Below are positions 41,649-50,353 of a stretch of DNA of 64,000 bases, piece after piece. Position 1 is the stretch's first letter; every line of letters begins with the position of its first letter. The stretch is from Gulosibacter massiliensis (GTDB lineage Bacteria; Actinomycetota; Actinomycetes; Actinomycetales; Microbacteriaceae). The notes beneath the pieces are model-generated. The model searched no databases, was not told the DNA's origin, and saw nothing but the letters and a program-made list of their open reading frames with translations. The stretch lies in assembly GCA_945949175.1 (NCBI GenBank), contig CAMFDU010000002.1:1-64000 (forward strand), in the 5' to 3' direction. The position numbers and the translations under genes are program-made.

Positions 41649-42358
41649 TCAAATTCATCACGCGCGTGTTGTTCCCGCCGATCATTCGCGTGCTGTTCGC
41701 GGCGACAATAATCGGTCGGGGAAACATGCCGGCAAAAGGCGGCGTGATTCTGGCGAGCAACCACCGATCTTTTTTTGACTCGGTGATTATCACCTTGTTG
41801 TCTCGGAGGCCCGTTTCCTTTCTTGCGAAAGAGGAGTATTTCACGGGCAAAGGATTCAAAGGTTGGTTGTCGAAAAGATTCTTTGAATCCATCGATGCTA
41901 TTCCCGTGAACCGTCGTTCCGCCTCGGCCGCTCAGGATGCGCTGGATTCCGGTCTTGCGCGACTTGTCGACGGGGAATCCTTCGCAATGTATCCAGAAGG
42001 GACACGCTCGCTCGACGGTCGGCTTTACCGCGGAAAGACGGGTGTCGCGTGGCTCGCACTCACCGCGAATGTCCCGGTCGTCCCGGTTGCATTAACGGGC
42101 ACTGACAAGATTCAGCCGGTGGGTACCAAGGGAATTCGCTTGGCGAAGTTGCGCATCGAATACGGCCAACCGATGGACCTCTCGAGCTACGGTGAGGCCT
42201 CGAGCGGCAAAGCGCGACGCGAGGCAACGGATGCCATCATGATCGAGATTCAGAAGATGTCTGGGCAGGAATTCGCCGGGATATATAACGAGAAACCCGC
42301 CACCACGATCAAAGCGAAGGTCAGGCGCTTGTTCCGGGGCCGGGCTCCACTGACGTAG
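41645..42358 (+). CDS. 1-acyl-sn-glycerol-3-phosphate acyltransferase
   Basis: GGVILASNHRSFFDSVII (NHxxxxD) and YPEGTRSLDGRLYRGKTGVAWLA motifs. Confidence 0.88.
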   Translation: MIKFITRVLFPPIIRVLFAATIIGRGNMPAKGGVILASNHRSFFDSVIITLLSRRPVSFLAKEEYFTGKGFKGWLSKRFFESIDAIPVNRRSASAAQDALDSGLARLVDGESFAMYPEGTRSLDGRLYRGKTGVAWLALTANVPVVPVALTGTDKIQPVGTKGIRLAKLRIEYGQPMDLSSYGEASSGKARREATDAIMIEIQKMSGQEFAGIYNEKPATTIKAKVRRLFRGRAPLT

Positions 42359-42716
42359 CGGTTTCGGCAAGTTCTGCGCGAATCGCATCCATGTCAAGCC
42401 CACGTGCTTGGGCGATGATGTCTTCGAGCGCTGATTCTGGAGCAGCGCCGGCCTGATTGAACAACAAAATTCCGTCGCGGAACATCATGAGTGTCGGAAT
42501 GGACTTGATTCCGGCCATTGCCGATAACTCTTGTTCTTTCTCGGTGTCGACCTTCGCAAACGTGATGTCGGGATGTTTGTCGCTGACTCGTTCGAAGATC
42601 GGACCGAATTGTCGGCACGGCCCACACCACTCTGCCCAAAAGTCGACAAGTACGAACGAGTTTTCCGCGACGATTGCCTCTTCGAAAGCAGTTTTGTCGA
42701 ATATTACGGTTGCCAT
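42321..42716 (-). CDS. trxA: thioredoxin
   Basis: FVLVDFWAEWCGPCRQFGPIFERVSDKHPDITFAKVDTEKEQELSAMAGIKSIPTLMMFRDG. Confidence 0.95.
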   Translation of the reverse strand: MATVIFDKTAFEEAIVAENSFVLVDFWAEWCGPCRQFGPIFERVSDKHPDITFAKVDTEKEQELSAMAGIKSIPTLMMFRDGILLFNQAGAAPESALEDIIAQARGLDMDAIRAELAETATSVEPGPGTSA

Positions 42717-42742
42717 GAATCTCTTTCTGTCGTGTCACCAGT

Positions 42743-44515
42743 CTAAATCGAGTCAGCCTCTGGTTTTGTTGCCCTGGAGGCGATGACCGCCGACACGGTG
42801 ACACGATCATCATTTGTCAATGACCAATTCACTGCCAGCTCATCGTAGAGCGCCATTCCTAGCCCGGCTCGATGGTTAGCAGACACGCGCGTCCCATTGT
42901 TTTCGGCGGTCACAGTTACTGTTTCAGGGGTTGACCGTGTCATCGAGATTACGGTTTCGGTGGCGTGACCGTGACGGATTGCGTTAGAGATCATCTCGAG
43001 AGAAATGATGTGAATCGCCTCGGAGGCTTCGCGGTCAGCCGCAGCTGACGCCCACACCTCTTGGTCGCCTTCGAGGGTGATGGTGCACATTCCCGCCCAA
43101 AAATCGACGAGGTCGCGGATTGCCCTTACGGGGTCGATGGACTCAACCGGTTCGTTCATCGAGATGTCCAGTGCCGACCTCACAACATCGATAGCGTTCT
43201 CACGCTCTTCGGTCGAAAGTTTCCCCTTGCCGGATCGAAGAAGTCGAGCCTGGGCATGGACGCGGGACTGAACGGCTGAGTGGAGTGTGTGTGTCAGATG
43301 GCGTTGGCGCAACCACGAGCGCCGACGGGCTTCCGACAACTGAATCAGCATCTGGATCCGCGCTCTGTCAAGACGGGACAGTTCTATGCGACTCGAGTAA
43401 GCGCCAATAATGATGAGTTGATACAACAGGCCCAAGAGTGGTAAGGCGATGCTACTAACAAGCCACGGCTGAAATTCGATTCCAGCGGGAAAAATCAAGC
43501 TTTGGTTGATGAGGTGCGGCGGAATCCACGCCACTGAATGGACTCCTGCGATGATGAGCCCGCTGAAGATAAATGGCAACCGTCGATTTCCAACAATCAC
43601 ACTAAAGATTCGAATGAGTGCAAAGACACACAATCCCGAAACCATTGAGGCAATAAAGGCGTTGGCAGTCGGGAATACGTCCAAGAGAACGGTGCCAGAA
43701 CCTAGAAAAACACCGAGGCCGGAATAGATTGCGTTGACTTGTTCTCGGATTCGTGGGCGAGAGGGGTCGATGACCTCCCGCAATCTTCGACTAGGTTTTT
43801 CCGGGAGGGCCGATCCGGTTGTTGCCAAGGTGTGACTGAGTGGGCGCACCACATCGGTGGCGAAGGAATCAATTTTGCCGGCCAATTCCGAACGAGTACC
43901 TCGGCCAATCTTAAGGTCGTCAACGAGAGCAGATATCGCTGGACGCAGTTTTTCATTCACTTCTTTAAGCAATCGGCTGCTGCTCGTTTTCAACTCTGCA
44001 AGGATGCGGTCCCGCTTCAGTTCGGTGGCCGAAATCTCGTTGCGCGTTGAGATTACTTTCTCGCGCGAAATCACGACCCGACTCACGACAAGAGAAACGA
44101 GAGCCATCACTAGCGGCAGACTGAACGCACTGAGGAACACACGTGATGCAAGGTGGGACGTCAATTCCAGGTCGGTAAAATTCATAACGCCCGACACAAT
44201 CGTGCCTCGTAGTGCTCCTGCAACGAACAGTGCCCCAATCACGATGGGGATGGATTTACGCCATTTGGCCGGGAGAACTAGACGGACGAGTAGCACGAGG
44301 AATGCCGCCACGGATGCCGAGAACACTGCAACGCCAAGGGCGACGGGAAGCGATGGAACGGCGAGACGTCCCAATTCGGACGCCGTAGTGGGCACAATTG
44401 TGATGGCAGCGTAAGGGATGATAGTGACCGCGCGAAATGGCCAACCTGTTCCTAAAACTTCGACGAGTTCACGCGGTCGAAGGACATTTTCGTATTGCTC
44501 GCGCTTAGCGGCCAT
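42743..44515 (-). CDS. multi-TM sensor histidine kinase-like protein
   Basis: Start set at MAAKREQYENVLRPRELVEVLG (44515), overlapping the upstream RR stop; multiple TM segments; C-terminal HATPase EMISNAIRHGHATET...GLGMALYDELA. Confidence 0.75.
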   Translation of the reverse strand: MAAKREQYENVLRPRELVEVLGTGWPFRAVTIIPYAAITIVPTTASELGRLAVPSLPVALGVAVFSASVAAFLVLLVRLVLPAKWRKSIPIVIGALFVAGALRGTIVSGVMNFTDLELTSHLASRVFLSAFSLPLVMALVSLVVSRVVISREKVISTRNEISATELKRDRILAELKTSSSRLLKEVNEKLRPAISALVDDLKIGRGTRSELAGKIDSFATDVVRPLSHTLATTGSALPEKPSRRLREVIDPSRPRIREQVNAIYSGLGVFLGSGTVLLDVFPTANAFIASMVSGLCVFALIRIFSVIVGNRRLPFIFSGLIIAGVHSVAWIPPHLINQSLIFPAGIEFQPWLVSSIALPLLGLLYQLIIIGAYSSRIELSRLDRARIQMLIQLSEARRRSWLRQRHLTHTLHSAVQSRVHAQARLLRSGKGKLSTEERENAIDVVRSALDISMNEPVESIDPVRAIRDLVDFWAGMCTITLEGDQEVWASAAADREASEAIHIISLEMISNAIRHGHATETVISMTRSTPETVTVTAENNGTRVSANHRAGLGMALYDELAVNWSLTNDDRVTVSAVIASRATKPEADSI

Positions 44516-45140
44516 TGAGCTGGTCCCAATAAAGTCTGGCGAGCTGTACCCGAGCACTTGGGCCGGGCGGGATGTTCGCCGCAGCCATCGTGCGGGACAG
44601 CAATCGCTCAACGGCACGAACCGTGGTTGCGCGGGCGGCCGCAATTTCGTCATTGCTCAGGCCTTCCGAAACCAGTTTGAGAACGCCAATCTGAGTGTTA
44701 GACAACGATTGGGTCGCGGTTTCGACCATGGGGGGCCTGGCGACGCCCGTGCGGACATCTAATGCTTGGGTGACAGCGGCACGTAATGCCGCGGTTGAAC
44801 TGATTTCCGTCTTTACAATATAGGACGCGTCGTCCGGGATCGCACTCCACCCTTTGCCCGTAATTCGGGGATCGGCAAGGTTGGTGATGAAGACAACGCC
44901 AATTGACGGATTGTCGGCGCGCGCGCGTTGAACGACGTCAATTCCCGTCGGGCCCAACCCGAGGTCGATATCGGCAATAACCAGTGACGCAGAAGTGGCT
45001 TTTACGGCAGTGATTGCCGACAGTGCGTCCCCCGTTTGGGTGACATTCCACCCCTCGGCCTCGAGGATTTCAGCGATGATGCTGCAGATTAGCGGCTCGT
45101 CGTCGACGACGACGGCGAAACCCAGAGACGACCCGGTCAC
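44505..45140 (-). CDS. response regulator with LuxR-type HTH
   Basis: GTG at 45140; AVVVDDEPLICSIIAEILEAEGWNV; LVIADIDLGLGPTGIDV; QIGVLKLVSEGLSNDEIAAARATTVRAVERLLSR. Confidence 0.85.
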   Translation of the reverse strand: MTGSSLGFAVVVDDEPLICSIIAEILEAEGWNVTQTGDALSAITAVKATSASLVIADIDLGLGPTGIDVVQRARADNPSIGVVFITNLADPRITGKGWSAIPDDASYIVKTEISSTAALRAAVTQALDVRTGVARPPMVETATQSLSNTQIGVLKLVSEGLSNDEIAAARATTVRAVERLLSRTMAAANIPPGPSARVQLARLYWDQLNGR

Positions 45141-45141
45141 G

Positions 45142-45951
45142 CTACTTCTTGCGCGCGGCAGCAATCAACGAAGCGACGATCTGGTCGGGCGTCCGAGAGG
45201 ACTCGGTGGCCTGTGAGTTGACCCATGTCGCCGCGACCCCTGTCAGTGTAATGTTCACTACTTCTGGGGAGGAAGAGGCAACGTTCGAGGTGGTGGCGTT
45301 GGATTTGTTCTGGCCGCGAACGATGAGCGTTGCGACCGGCAGAGCGATGGTGCACAGCGCATCCAGAATCAGGATCACGGCAAAGAAGCGCCAGTACACA
45401 TCCTGGAATGACTCTGGTGGGAACATACCGTCCGTAAGGATGATCGGTATAACCAGTGTCGGCACGATTGCAATCAGAATCAGTGCCACCGAGAGTGACG
45501 AGCGAATCCATCGCAACGGTGCTGTTTGCAACAAAAGCATCAGGTTAGCGTGCGCCAGCGACAGGGCGACGAGCCCAGTCGTCGCGAAGGTTTTCGTGAT
45601 GTTGATGTAGATGCCGCCGGGTTGGTAAGAATAATCACCAAAGTTCCACCAGATTAGAACGGTGGCAGAAATGAGAGCGATTGCGCTCGTTCCGATTCCA
45701 ATCCAGCCGACGGCCCTGACGTCACGTTCAACGATGGCAAGGTGACAAAGGGCGAGGACCGAGAAAGCCGCCACGGCAAGCGTCGTGAGCATTACCTTGC
45801 TTTGGGTCTCTCCGAGTTCGCCCGACACGATGGTGTAGATACCAATCAGTGCGGTGATGACGAGGGCGACGACGACGGTCCACACGGCGATACGACGGAC
45901 GCCCTTGATATTGCTCGTTTCGGTCTTGTTCGGTTGCGCGCTCATGTTCAC
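45142..45951 (-). CDS. multi-TM membrane protein co-transcribed with the two-component system
   Basis: 269 aa with about 6-7 hydrophobic helices; its stop is 1 nt from the RR GTG start. Confidence 0.65.
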   Translation of the reverse strand: MNMSAQPNKTETSNIKGVRRIAVWTVVVALVITALIGIYTIVSGELGETQSKVMLTTLAVAAFSVLALCHLAIVERDVRAVGWIGIGTSAIALISATVLIWWNFGDYSYQPGGIYINITKTFATTGLVALSLAHANLMLLLQTAPLRWIRSSLSVALILIAIVPTLVIPIILTDGMFPPESFQDVYWRFFAVILILDALCTIALPVATLIVRGQNKSNATTSNVASSSPEVVNITLTGVAATWVNSQATESSRTPDQIVASLIAAARKK

Positions 45952-45994
45952 AGACTACAAGTGCCAACCTTTAAACGCAGGTATGGGCGCTTTG

Positions 45995-46360
45995 CTAGCG
46001 GACGATGGGCAAACCCGTGATGGCCGCAGCGTCATTCACACTGCCGGCGTTCGTCAGATTCACGTATCCGATGTCCGTCAACGCATCAATCGCTTGACCA
46101 GAACGGTTGCCCGATCGGCAATAGATGACGTACGTACCGGTCGGATCGAACTGCGCAATCTCGTCAAAGAATGTCGCGCCCTGCCAGTCGATGTTTACCG
46201 CACCGTCGAGGTGTCCGGCGGCAAACTCTTCTGGGGTGCGAACGTCGATCACGGCGGTGACGGAACTCATGTCTATATTCTCAGGCGCGCAGGCGGTGAC
46301 TCCAAACGTGATGCCGAAGGCCGCCACAATCGTGGCAACAATGGTTGCAATTCGCTTCAT
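45995..46360 (-). CDS. rhodanese-domain lipoprotein
   Basis: Signal peptide with lipobox GVTAC; DVRTPEEFAAGHLDGAVNIDW; active-site loop VIYCRSGNRSGQA. Confidence 0.85.
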   Translation of the reverse strand: MKRIATIVATIVAAFGITFGVTACAPENIDMSSVTAVIDVRTPEEFAAGHLDGAVNIDWQGATFFDEIAQFDPTGTYVIYCRSGNRSGQAIDALTDIGYVNLTNAGSVNDAAAITGLPIVR

Positions 46361-46375
46361 GGGAATTTCCTTTCG

Positions 46376-46391
46376 ATACCCCCTAGGGTAT
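46376..46391. promoter_or_regulatory. CsoR/CstR-type operator ATACCCCCTAGGGTAT
   Basis: Inverted repeat in the divergent intergenic region between rhodanese lipoprotein and CsoR-family regulator; extended -10-like TGCTATAGT at 46391-46399. Confidence 0.75.
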
Positions 46392-46427
46392 GCTATAGTC
46401 GAGGGAAACGCAACTCAAAGGAGCGAC

Positions 46428-46685
46428 ATGATTATCGAACCAACTGAATTGAAGACCGCGCGCGATCGACTCGCTCGTGTCCAAGGCCAAATTGGTGGAA
46501 TCGTTCGCATGATTGACGAGGGCCGTGACTGCACTGACATCTTGCACCAACTCTCGGCGGCGGGTACAGCTCTCAGTCGCGCCGGATTTACCATTATCGC
46601 GACGGGAATGGCGAACTGCGCCACCGAACCGCACGACAGCGAAAGCCGCGTGGCGCTCGAAAAAGCGTTCATGTCGCTGGCCTAA
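46428..46685 (+). CDS. CsoR/CstR-family (DUF156) thiol-responsive repressor, CstR-like
   Basis: RLARVQGQIGGIVRMIDEGRDCTDILHQLSAAGTALSRAGFTIIATGMANC; two Cys at CstR spacing, no His in the position preceding the second Cys. Confidence 0.85.
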   Translation: MIIEPTELKTARDRLARVQGQIGGIVRMIDEGRDCTDILHQLSAAGTALSRAGFTIIATGMANCATEPHDSESRVALEKAFMSLA

Positions 46686-46694
46686 GGAAATCCC

Positions 46695-48356
46695 GTGAAG
46701 ACCATCATTGTCGGAGGGGTTGCCGGCGGGATGTCCGCCGCGACCCGACTTCGTCGCGTTGACGAGAACGCCGAAATCACCATCTATGAGGCTGGTCCGG
46801 ACGTGTCATTCGCGAACTGCGGGCTTCCATATTTCATCGGTGGTGTCATCGGAAAGAGGGAAAGCCTGCTGTTGCAGACTCCCGAAAGCCTCGCCGCGCG
46901 TTTCAACCTTGACGTTCGGGTCAACTCGCGTGTGACCTCAATTGATCGGTCGGCACGAACCGTGACCGTGCACAATTCCGAATCCAACGAAACCTACACA
47001 GATTCTTACGACTCGCTCATCCTGTCGCCAGGAGCAACACCCCGAAAACTCAACATTCCTGGTTGGGAACGTTCACTGACGCTTCGAAACGTCCCCGACG
47101 CCGACCGAATCGTCGCGGCAATCGGGGGCGCCCCCAAACACATCGTCATCCTCGGAGCCGGCTTCATCGGAGTTGAACTCGCCGAAAATCTGCGCCACCG
47201 CGGACATTCAGTCACCATCGTCCAGTCCGGCCCGAGCATTTTGTCCCCATTCGACCCCGAGATGATTGAGCAGTTCCACGCGAACCTGGAACAGCACGGC
47301 GTCAAAATCCTAGTCAGCGCGACCGCAACCGAGATTACGGAATACGCGGTTGAATTGTCCGACGGAACTCGAATCACAGCGGACATCGTCATTTCATCCG
47401 TCGGCGTGACCCCCGACCACTCTTTGGCGGTCGAGGCGGGGCTTCGCATCGGCGCTGCCGGCGGAATCTGGGTCGACAACCAGCAACGCACGAGTGACCC
47501 CGACATTTATGCCGTCGGAGATGCTGCCGAAAAAGAATCGGCGATGACGGGAGACGACCAAATGGTGTGGCTCGCTAACCTTGCGAATCGCCACGGTCGA
47601 CTCGTCGCCGATGTCGTCGGAGGGCTCGACGTGCGGGCTCGCCCCTCGGTCACCACCGGAATCATCGGAGCGTTTGGAATGGCCGCCGCCATCACCGGAT
47701 TGAGCGAAAAAGCAGCTCGACACGCAAACATCTCACATCGAAGCATGCACCTGCACCCGAGTTCGCATGCCGGTTACTACCCCGGCGCAGAATCGATGTC
47801 GCTCAAAGTGATTTTTGCATCCGACACCGGCAGAATTCTGGGTGCTCAGGCGGTCGGTAAGGACGGCGTGGATAAGCGAATCGACGTCATCGCCACGGCA
47901 ATCTTCGGTGGACTGACGGTGTCAGACCTCATGGACCTTGAACTCGCTTATGCGCCGCAATTCGGGTCGGCCAAGGACGCCATCAACCAGGCCGGTTATG
48001 TCGGCGACAACATCATGGACGGTCGCACTCCGACGGTTCAGTGGCACGAACTGAAGGAACGTCAATCCGCCGGTTCTGCACTGATTGATGTCAGAACATC
48101 AGATGAACATCGCGCGGGCAGCATCCCGGGTGCTCTGCTGATCCCGATTGATGAACTGCGCCACCGACTCAACGAGATTTCTGCAACTGACGTTATCGTT
48201 CACTGCAAAGTCGGTCAGCGCGGGCACACCGCAACCCAAATACTTCGCGCCAACGGAATCACAGCATCGAACCTTGACGGCGGGTATTTGACCTGGCGTG
48301 CGGGGACGGATTCAATCGAGCGAGCGAACTCTGTTTCACTTCCCACCAACCAATAA
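46695..48356 (+). CDS. CoA-disulfide/persulfide reductase-like flavoprotein with C-terminal rhodanese domain
   Basis: IIVGGVAGGMSAATRLRRVDENAEITIYEAGPDVSFANCGLPYFIGG; C-terminal LIDVRTSDEHRAGSIPGALLIPIDELRHRL...VHCKVGQRGHTATQIL. Confidence 0.9.
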   Translation: MKTIIVGGVAGGMSAATRLRRVDENAEITIYEAGPDVSFANCGLPYFIGGVIGKRESLLLQTPESLAARFNLDVRVNSRVTSIDRSARTVTVHNSESNETYTDSYDSLILSPGATPRKLNIPGWERSLTLRNVPDADRIVAAIGGAPKHIVILGAGFIGVELAENLRHRGHSVTIVQSGPSILSPFDPEMIEQFHANLEQHGVKILVSATATEITEYAVELSDGTRITADIVISSVGVTPDHSLAVEAGLRIGAAGGIWVDNQQRTSDPDIYAVGDAAEKESAMTGDDQMVWLANLANRHGRLVADVVGGLDVRARPSVTTGIIGAFGMAAAITGLSEKAARHANISHRSMHLHPSSHAGYYPGAESMSLKVIFASDTGRILGAQAVGKDGVDKRIDVIATAIFGGLTVSDLMDLELAYAPQFGSAKDAINQAGYVGDNIMDGRTPTVQWHELKERQSAGSALIDVRTSDEHRAGSIPGALLIPIDELRHRLNEISATDVIVHCKVGQRGHTATQILRANGITASNLDGGYLTWRAGTDSIERANSVSLPTNQ

Positions 48357-48365
48357 GGAGAAACC

Positions 48366-48482
48366 ATGTGCCAAAAAGTGACGTGCAACAACTGCGGCAA
48401 ACCCACGTGGGATGGCTGCGGGCAGCACATCGAGCAAGCGCTCGCCGGCGTCAAGCCCGCCGACCGTTGCACTTGTAAATAA
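48366..48482 (+). CDS. 38-aa Cys-rich small protein MCQKVTCNNCGKPTWDGCGQHIEQALAGVKPADRCTCK
   Basis: Not in ORF track (short); 9 nt after the reductase stop with a nearby purine-rich RBS (aaggag); Cys at 2,7,10,18,35,37 and His21. Confidence 0.75.
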   Translation: MCQKVTCNNCGKPTWDGCGQHIEQALAGVKPADRCTCK

Positions 48483-48521
48483 CCCACGCGCCACCGATCG
48501 GCGGCGAGGAGGGCCACGCGA

Positions 48522-50114
48522 CTATTTTTTCCTCGTCGCCGAACGCTTTTCAGCCGAAGCGCCGAGCGAGAAGCTGGCGACCAATGCCACAGCGAGGAAG
48601 CCCGCAGCAAGGTATGCGGCGCTCGCGGTTCCGTTAGACAGGGCAACCTTGGCGTCGGAAGCGAAATCCACCGTCGCGGGGTTGGCTTCGAGCCCGCTGA
48701 TGGCTCCACCGGCCGAATCAATGACAGCCGCAACGATTGGAGCGCTAATCGCGTCGGGAACATTTCGGTTTGCGAGCGACGATTCGAGGCTGAACTGCGC
48801 CGTCGAGAACAGGACCGTTCCGATGACGGCGATTCCCAGTGCCGACCCGATCTGGCGCGAGGTGCTTGATGTCCCCGAGCCTTGACCACTCGCAGCGACG
48901 GGCACGTCTTTCAGGACAACACCGGTCAATTGTGCGGTCGCGAATCCGACTCCCATGCCGTAAACAAATAGGAACGGCACGATCGACCACCCTGTTGCTT
49001 CAGGCGAGATCATGAATCCGATACCGGCGACACCAATCATTTCGAGAACGAGCCCGACGCGAATCACCCACGTCGATTCAAGCCGCGAACCGAGCCCCGC
49101 AGAGATTCCACTGGCGGCGAAGGATCCGACCGCGAGCGCGACAATGACCAATCCGGATTCGAACGCCGAGTAGCCGAGAACAAACTGAAGCCAGAGTGGC
49201 AGGGCGAGAATGATTCCGAATTCGCCCATGCTCACGATCAGGGCAACAAGGTTTCCATTGCGGAAGCTGGGCAGCGAGAACAGTCCGAAGGCGATGAGTG
49301 TCGATTTACCCGCTTTTTGGCGCGCGAGCCCGTGAACGATGTACCACGCGACGGCAATCGCGGTCACGGCGAACGAAACAGGGACGACCGAGATATCGAA
49401 TGGCCACTCCCAGTCGCCAATGATGAAAGGCGTGTTGATGTCCCACCACCCGAAATTACGACCCTCGATGAGCCCGAAGACGAGGCTTCCGCTGGCGAGA
49501 ACGCTCAGGACAGCCCCCATCCAGTCGATTGGCCGCGCGTGCTCGGCGTCTTTTGATTCAGTGACAAAGAGGAAAACACCAACAGTAATGAGGACACCGA
49601 GAGGAATATTGATTCCGAACGCCCAGTTCCAGGAGAACTCAGTCGTCAGCCAGCCACCGAGCAGTGGTCCGACGGCGACCATTCCACCGATTGTCGAACC
49701 CCACACGGCGAACGCGATACCGCGCTCTTTGCCCTGGAAGGTCGCGTTGACGATGGACAGCGTTGTCGGCAAGACCATAGCGCCACCGATTCCCTGAATC
49801 ACGCGCCAGGCGATAAGAGCCCCCGCGGTATCGGACGTCGCGGCAAAGATCGAGGAGACCGTAAAGAACGCGAGACCGATGACGAGCATCGAGCGCCGTC
49901 CCCACTTATCGGCGAGAGCACCGAACACTAGGAGGAGCGCCGCGAAGACGAGGGTGTATGACTCTTGAATCCATTGGACGTCCGTCGAGGTTGCGTCGAG
50001 GTCGGTGACGATCGCCGGAATGGCGACATTGATAATCGTCGAATCGACAATGACGAGTGAGACGGCGAGGCTGACAAAGAGGAGAGCGAGCCAGCGGTTT
50101 TTTTGAGTGGACAT
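48522..50114 (-). CDS. MFS multidrug transporter, DHA2 (14-TM) family
   Basis: Start at MSTQKNRWLALLFVSLAVSLVIVDSTIINVAIPAIVTDLDAT; VGPLLGGWLTTEFSWNWAFGINIPLGV motif. Confidence 0.9.
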   Translation of the reverse strand: MSTQKNRWLALLFVSLAVSLVIVDSTIINVAIPAIVTDLDATSTDVQWIQESYTLVFAALLLVFGALADKWGRRSMLVIGLAFFTVSSIFAATSDTAGALIAWRVIQGIGGAMVLPTTLSIVNATFQGKERGIAFAVWGSTIGGMVAVGPLLGGWLTTEFSWNWAFGINIPLGVLITVGVFLFVTESKDAEHARPIDWMGAVLSVLASGSLVFGLIEGRNFGWWDINTPFIIGDWEWPFDISVVPVSFAVTAIAVAWYIVHGLARQKAGKSTLIAFGLFSLPSFRNGNLVALIVSMGEFGIILALPLWLQFVLGYSAFESGLVIVALAVGSFAASGISAGLGSRLESTWVIRVGLVLEMIGVAGIGFMISPEATGWSIVPFLFVYGMGVGFATAQLTGVVLKDVPVAASGQGSGTSSTSRQIGSALGIAVIGTVLFSTAQFSLESSLANRNVPDAISAPIVAAVIDSAGGAISGLEANPATVDFASDAKVALSNGTASAAYLAAGFLAVALVASFSLGASAEKRSATRKK

Positions 50115-50183
50115 GGTTCCCAGCATATTGGCGGGTGCAATATTGGGATTACCTGTTAGCATTGGTCAGTCGGCTCAGGACAG

Positions 50184-50199
50184 GCAGAATTAATTCTGC
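50184..50199. promoter_or_regulatory. perfect 16-bp palindrome GCAGAATTAATTCTGC in the DHA2 / helicase intergenic region
   Basis: Sequence equals its own reverse complement; 70 bp upstream of the MFS start and about 155 bp upstream of the helicase start. Confidence 0.5.
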
Positions 50200-50353
50200 A
50201 AATTTGTGTGGTTTGTATAGGTTCCGAGTCGGGTTGACAACATCCTGTTGGCAATGGTCCCCACTCGTGAATCGAACCCGGTCACTGATAGCTCGGTTTC
50301 GTGCGGCACTGCCGTGTGCCGCCATGGGTATTTACAAGCCAGAAAGCATTCTG

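Noticed and set aside
45142-45951. Multi-TM protein considered as a rhodopsin because of nearby pigment genes
   Set aside because: No retinal-binding Lys motif in the last helix and no rhodopsin-like helix C motif.
50262-50300. tRNA T-arm-like string (minus strand GACCGGGTTCGATTCACGAG)
   Set aside because: T-stem pairs poorly, and no matching acceptor, D or anticodon arms could be found in the flanking sequence.
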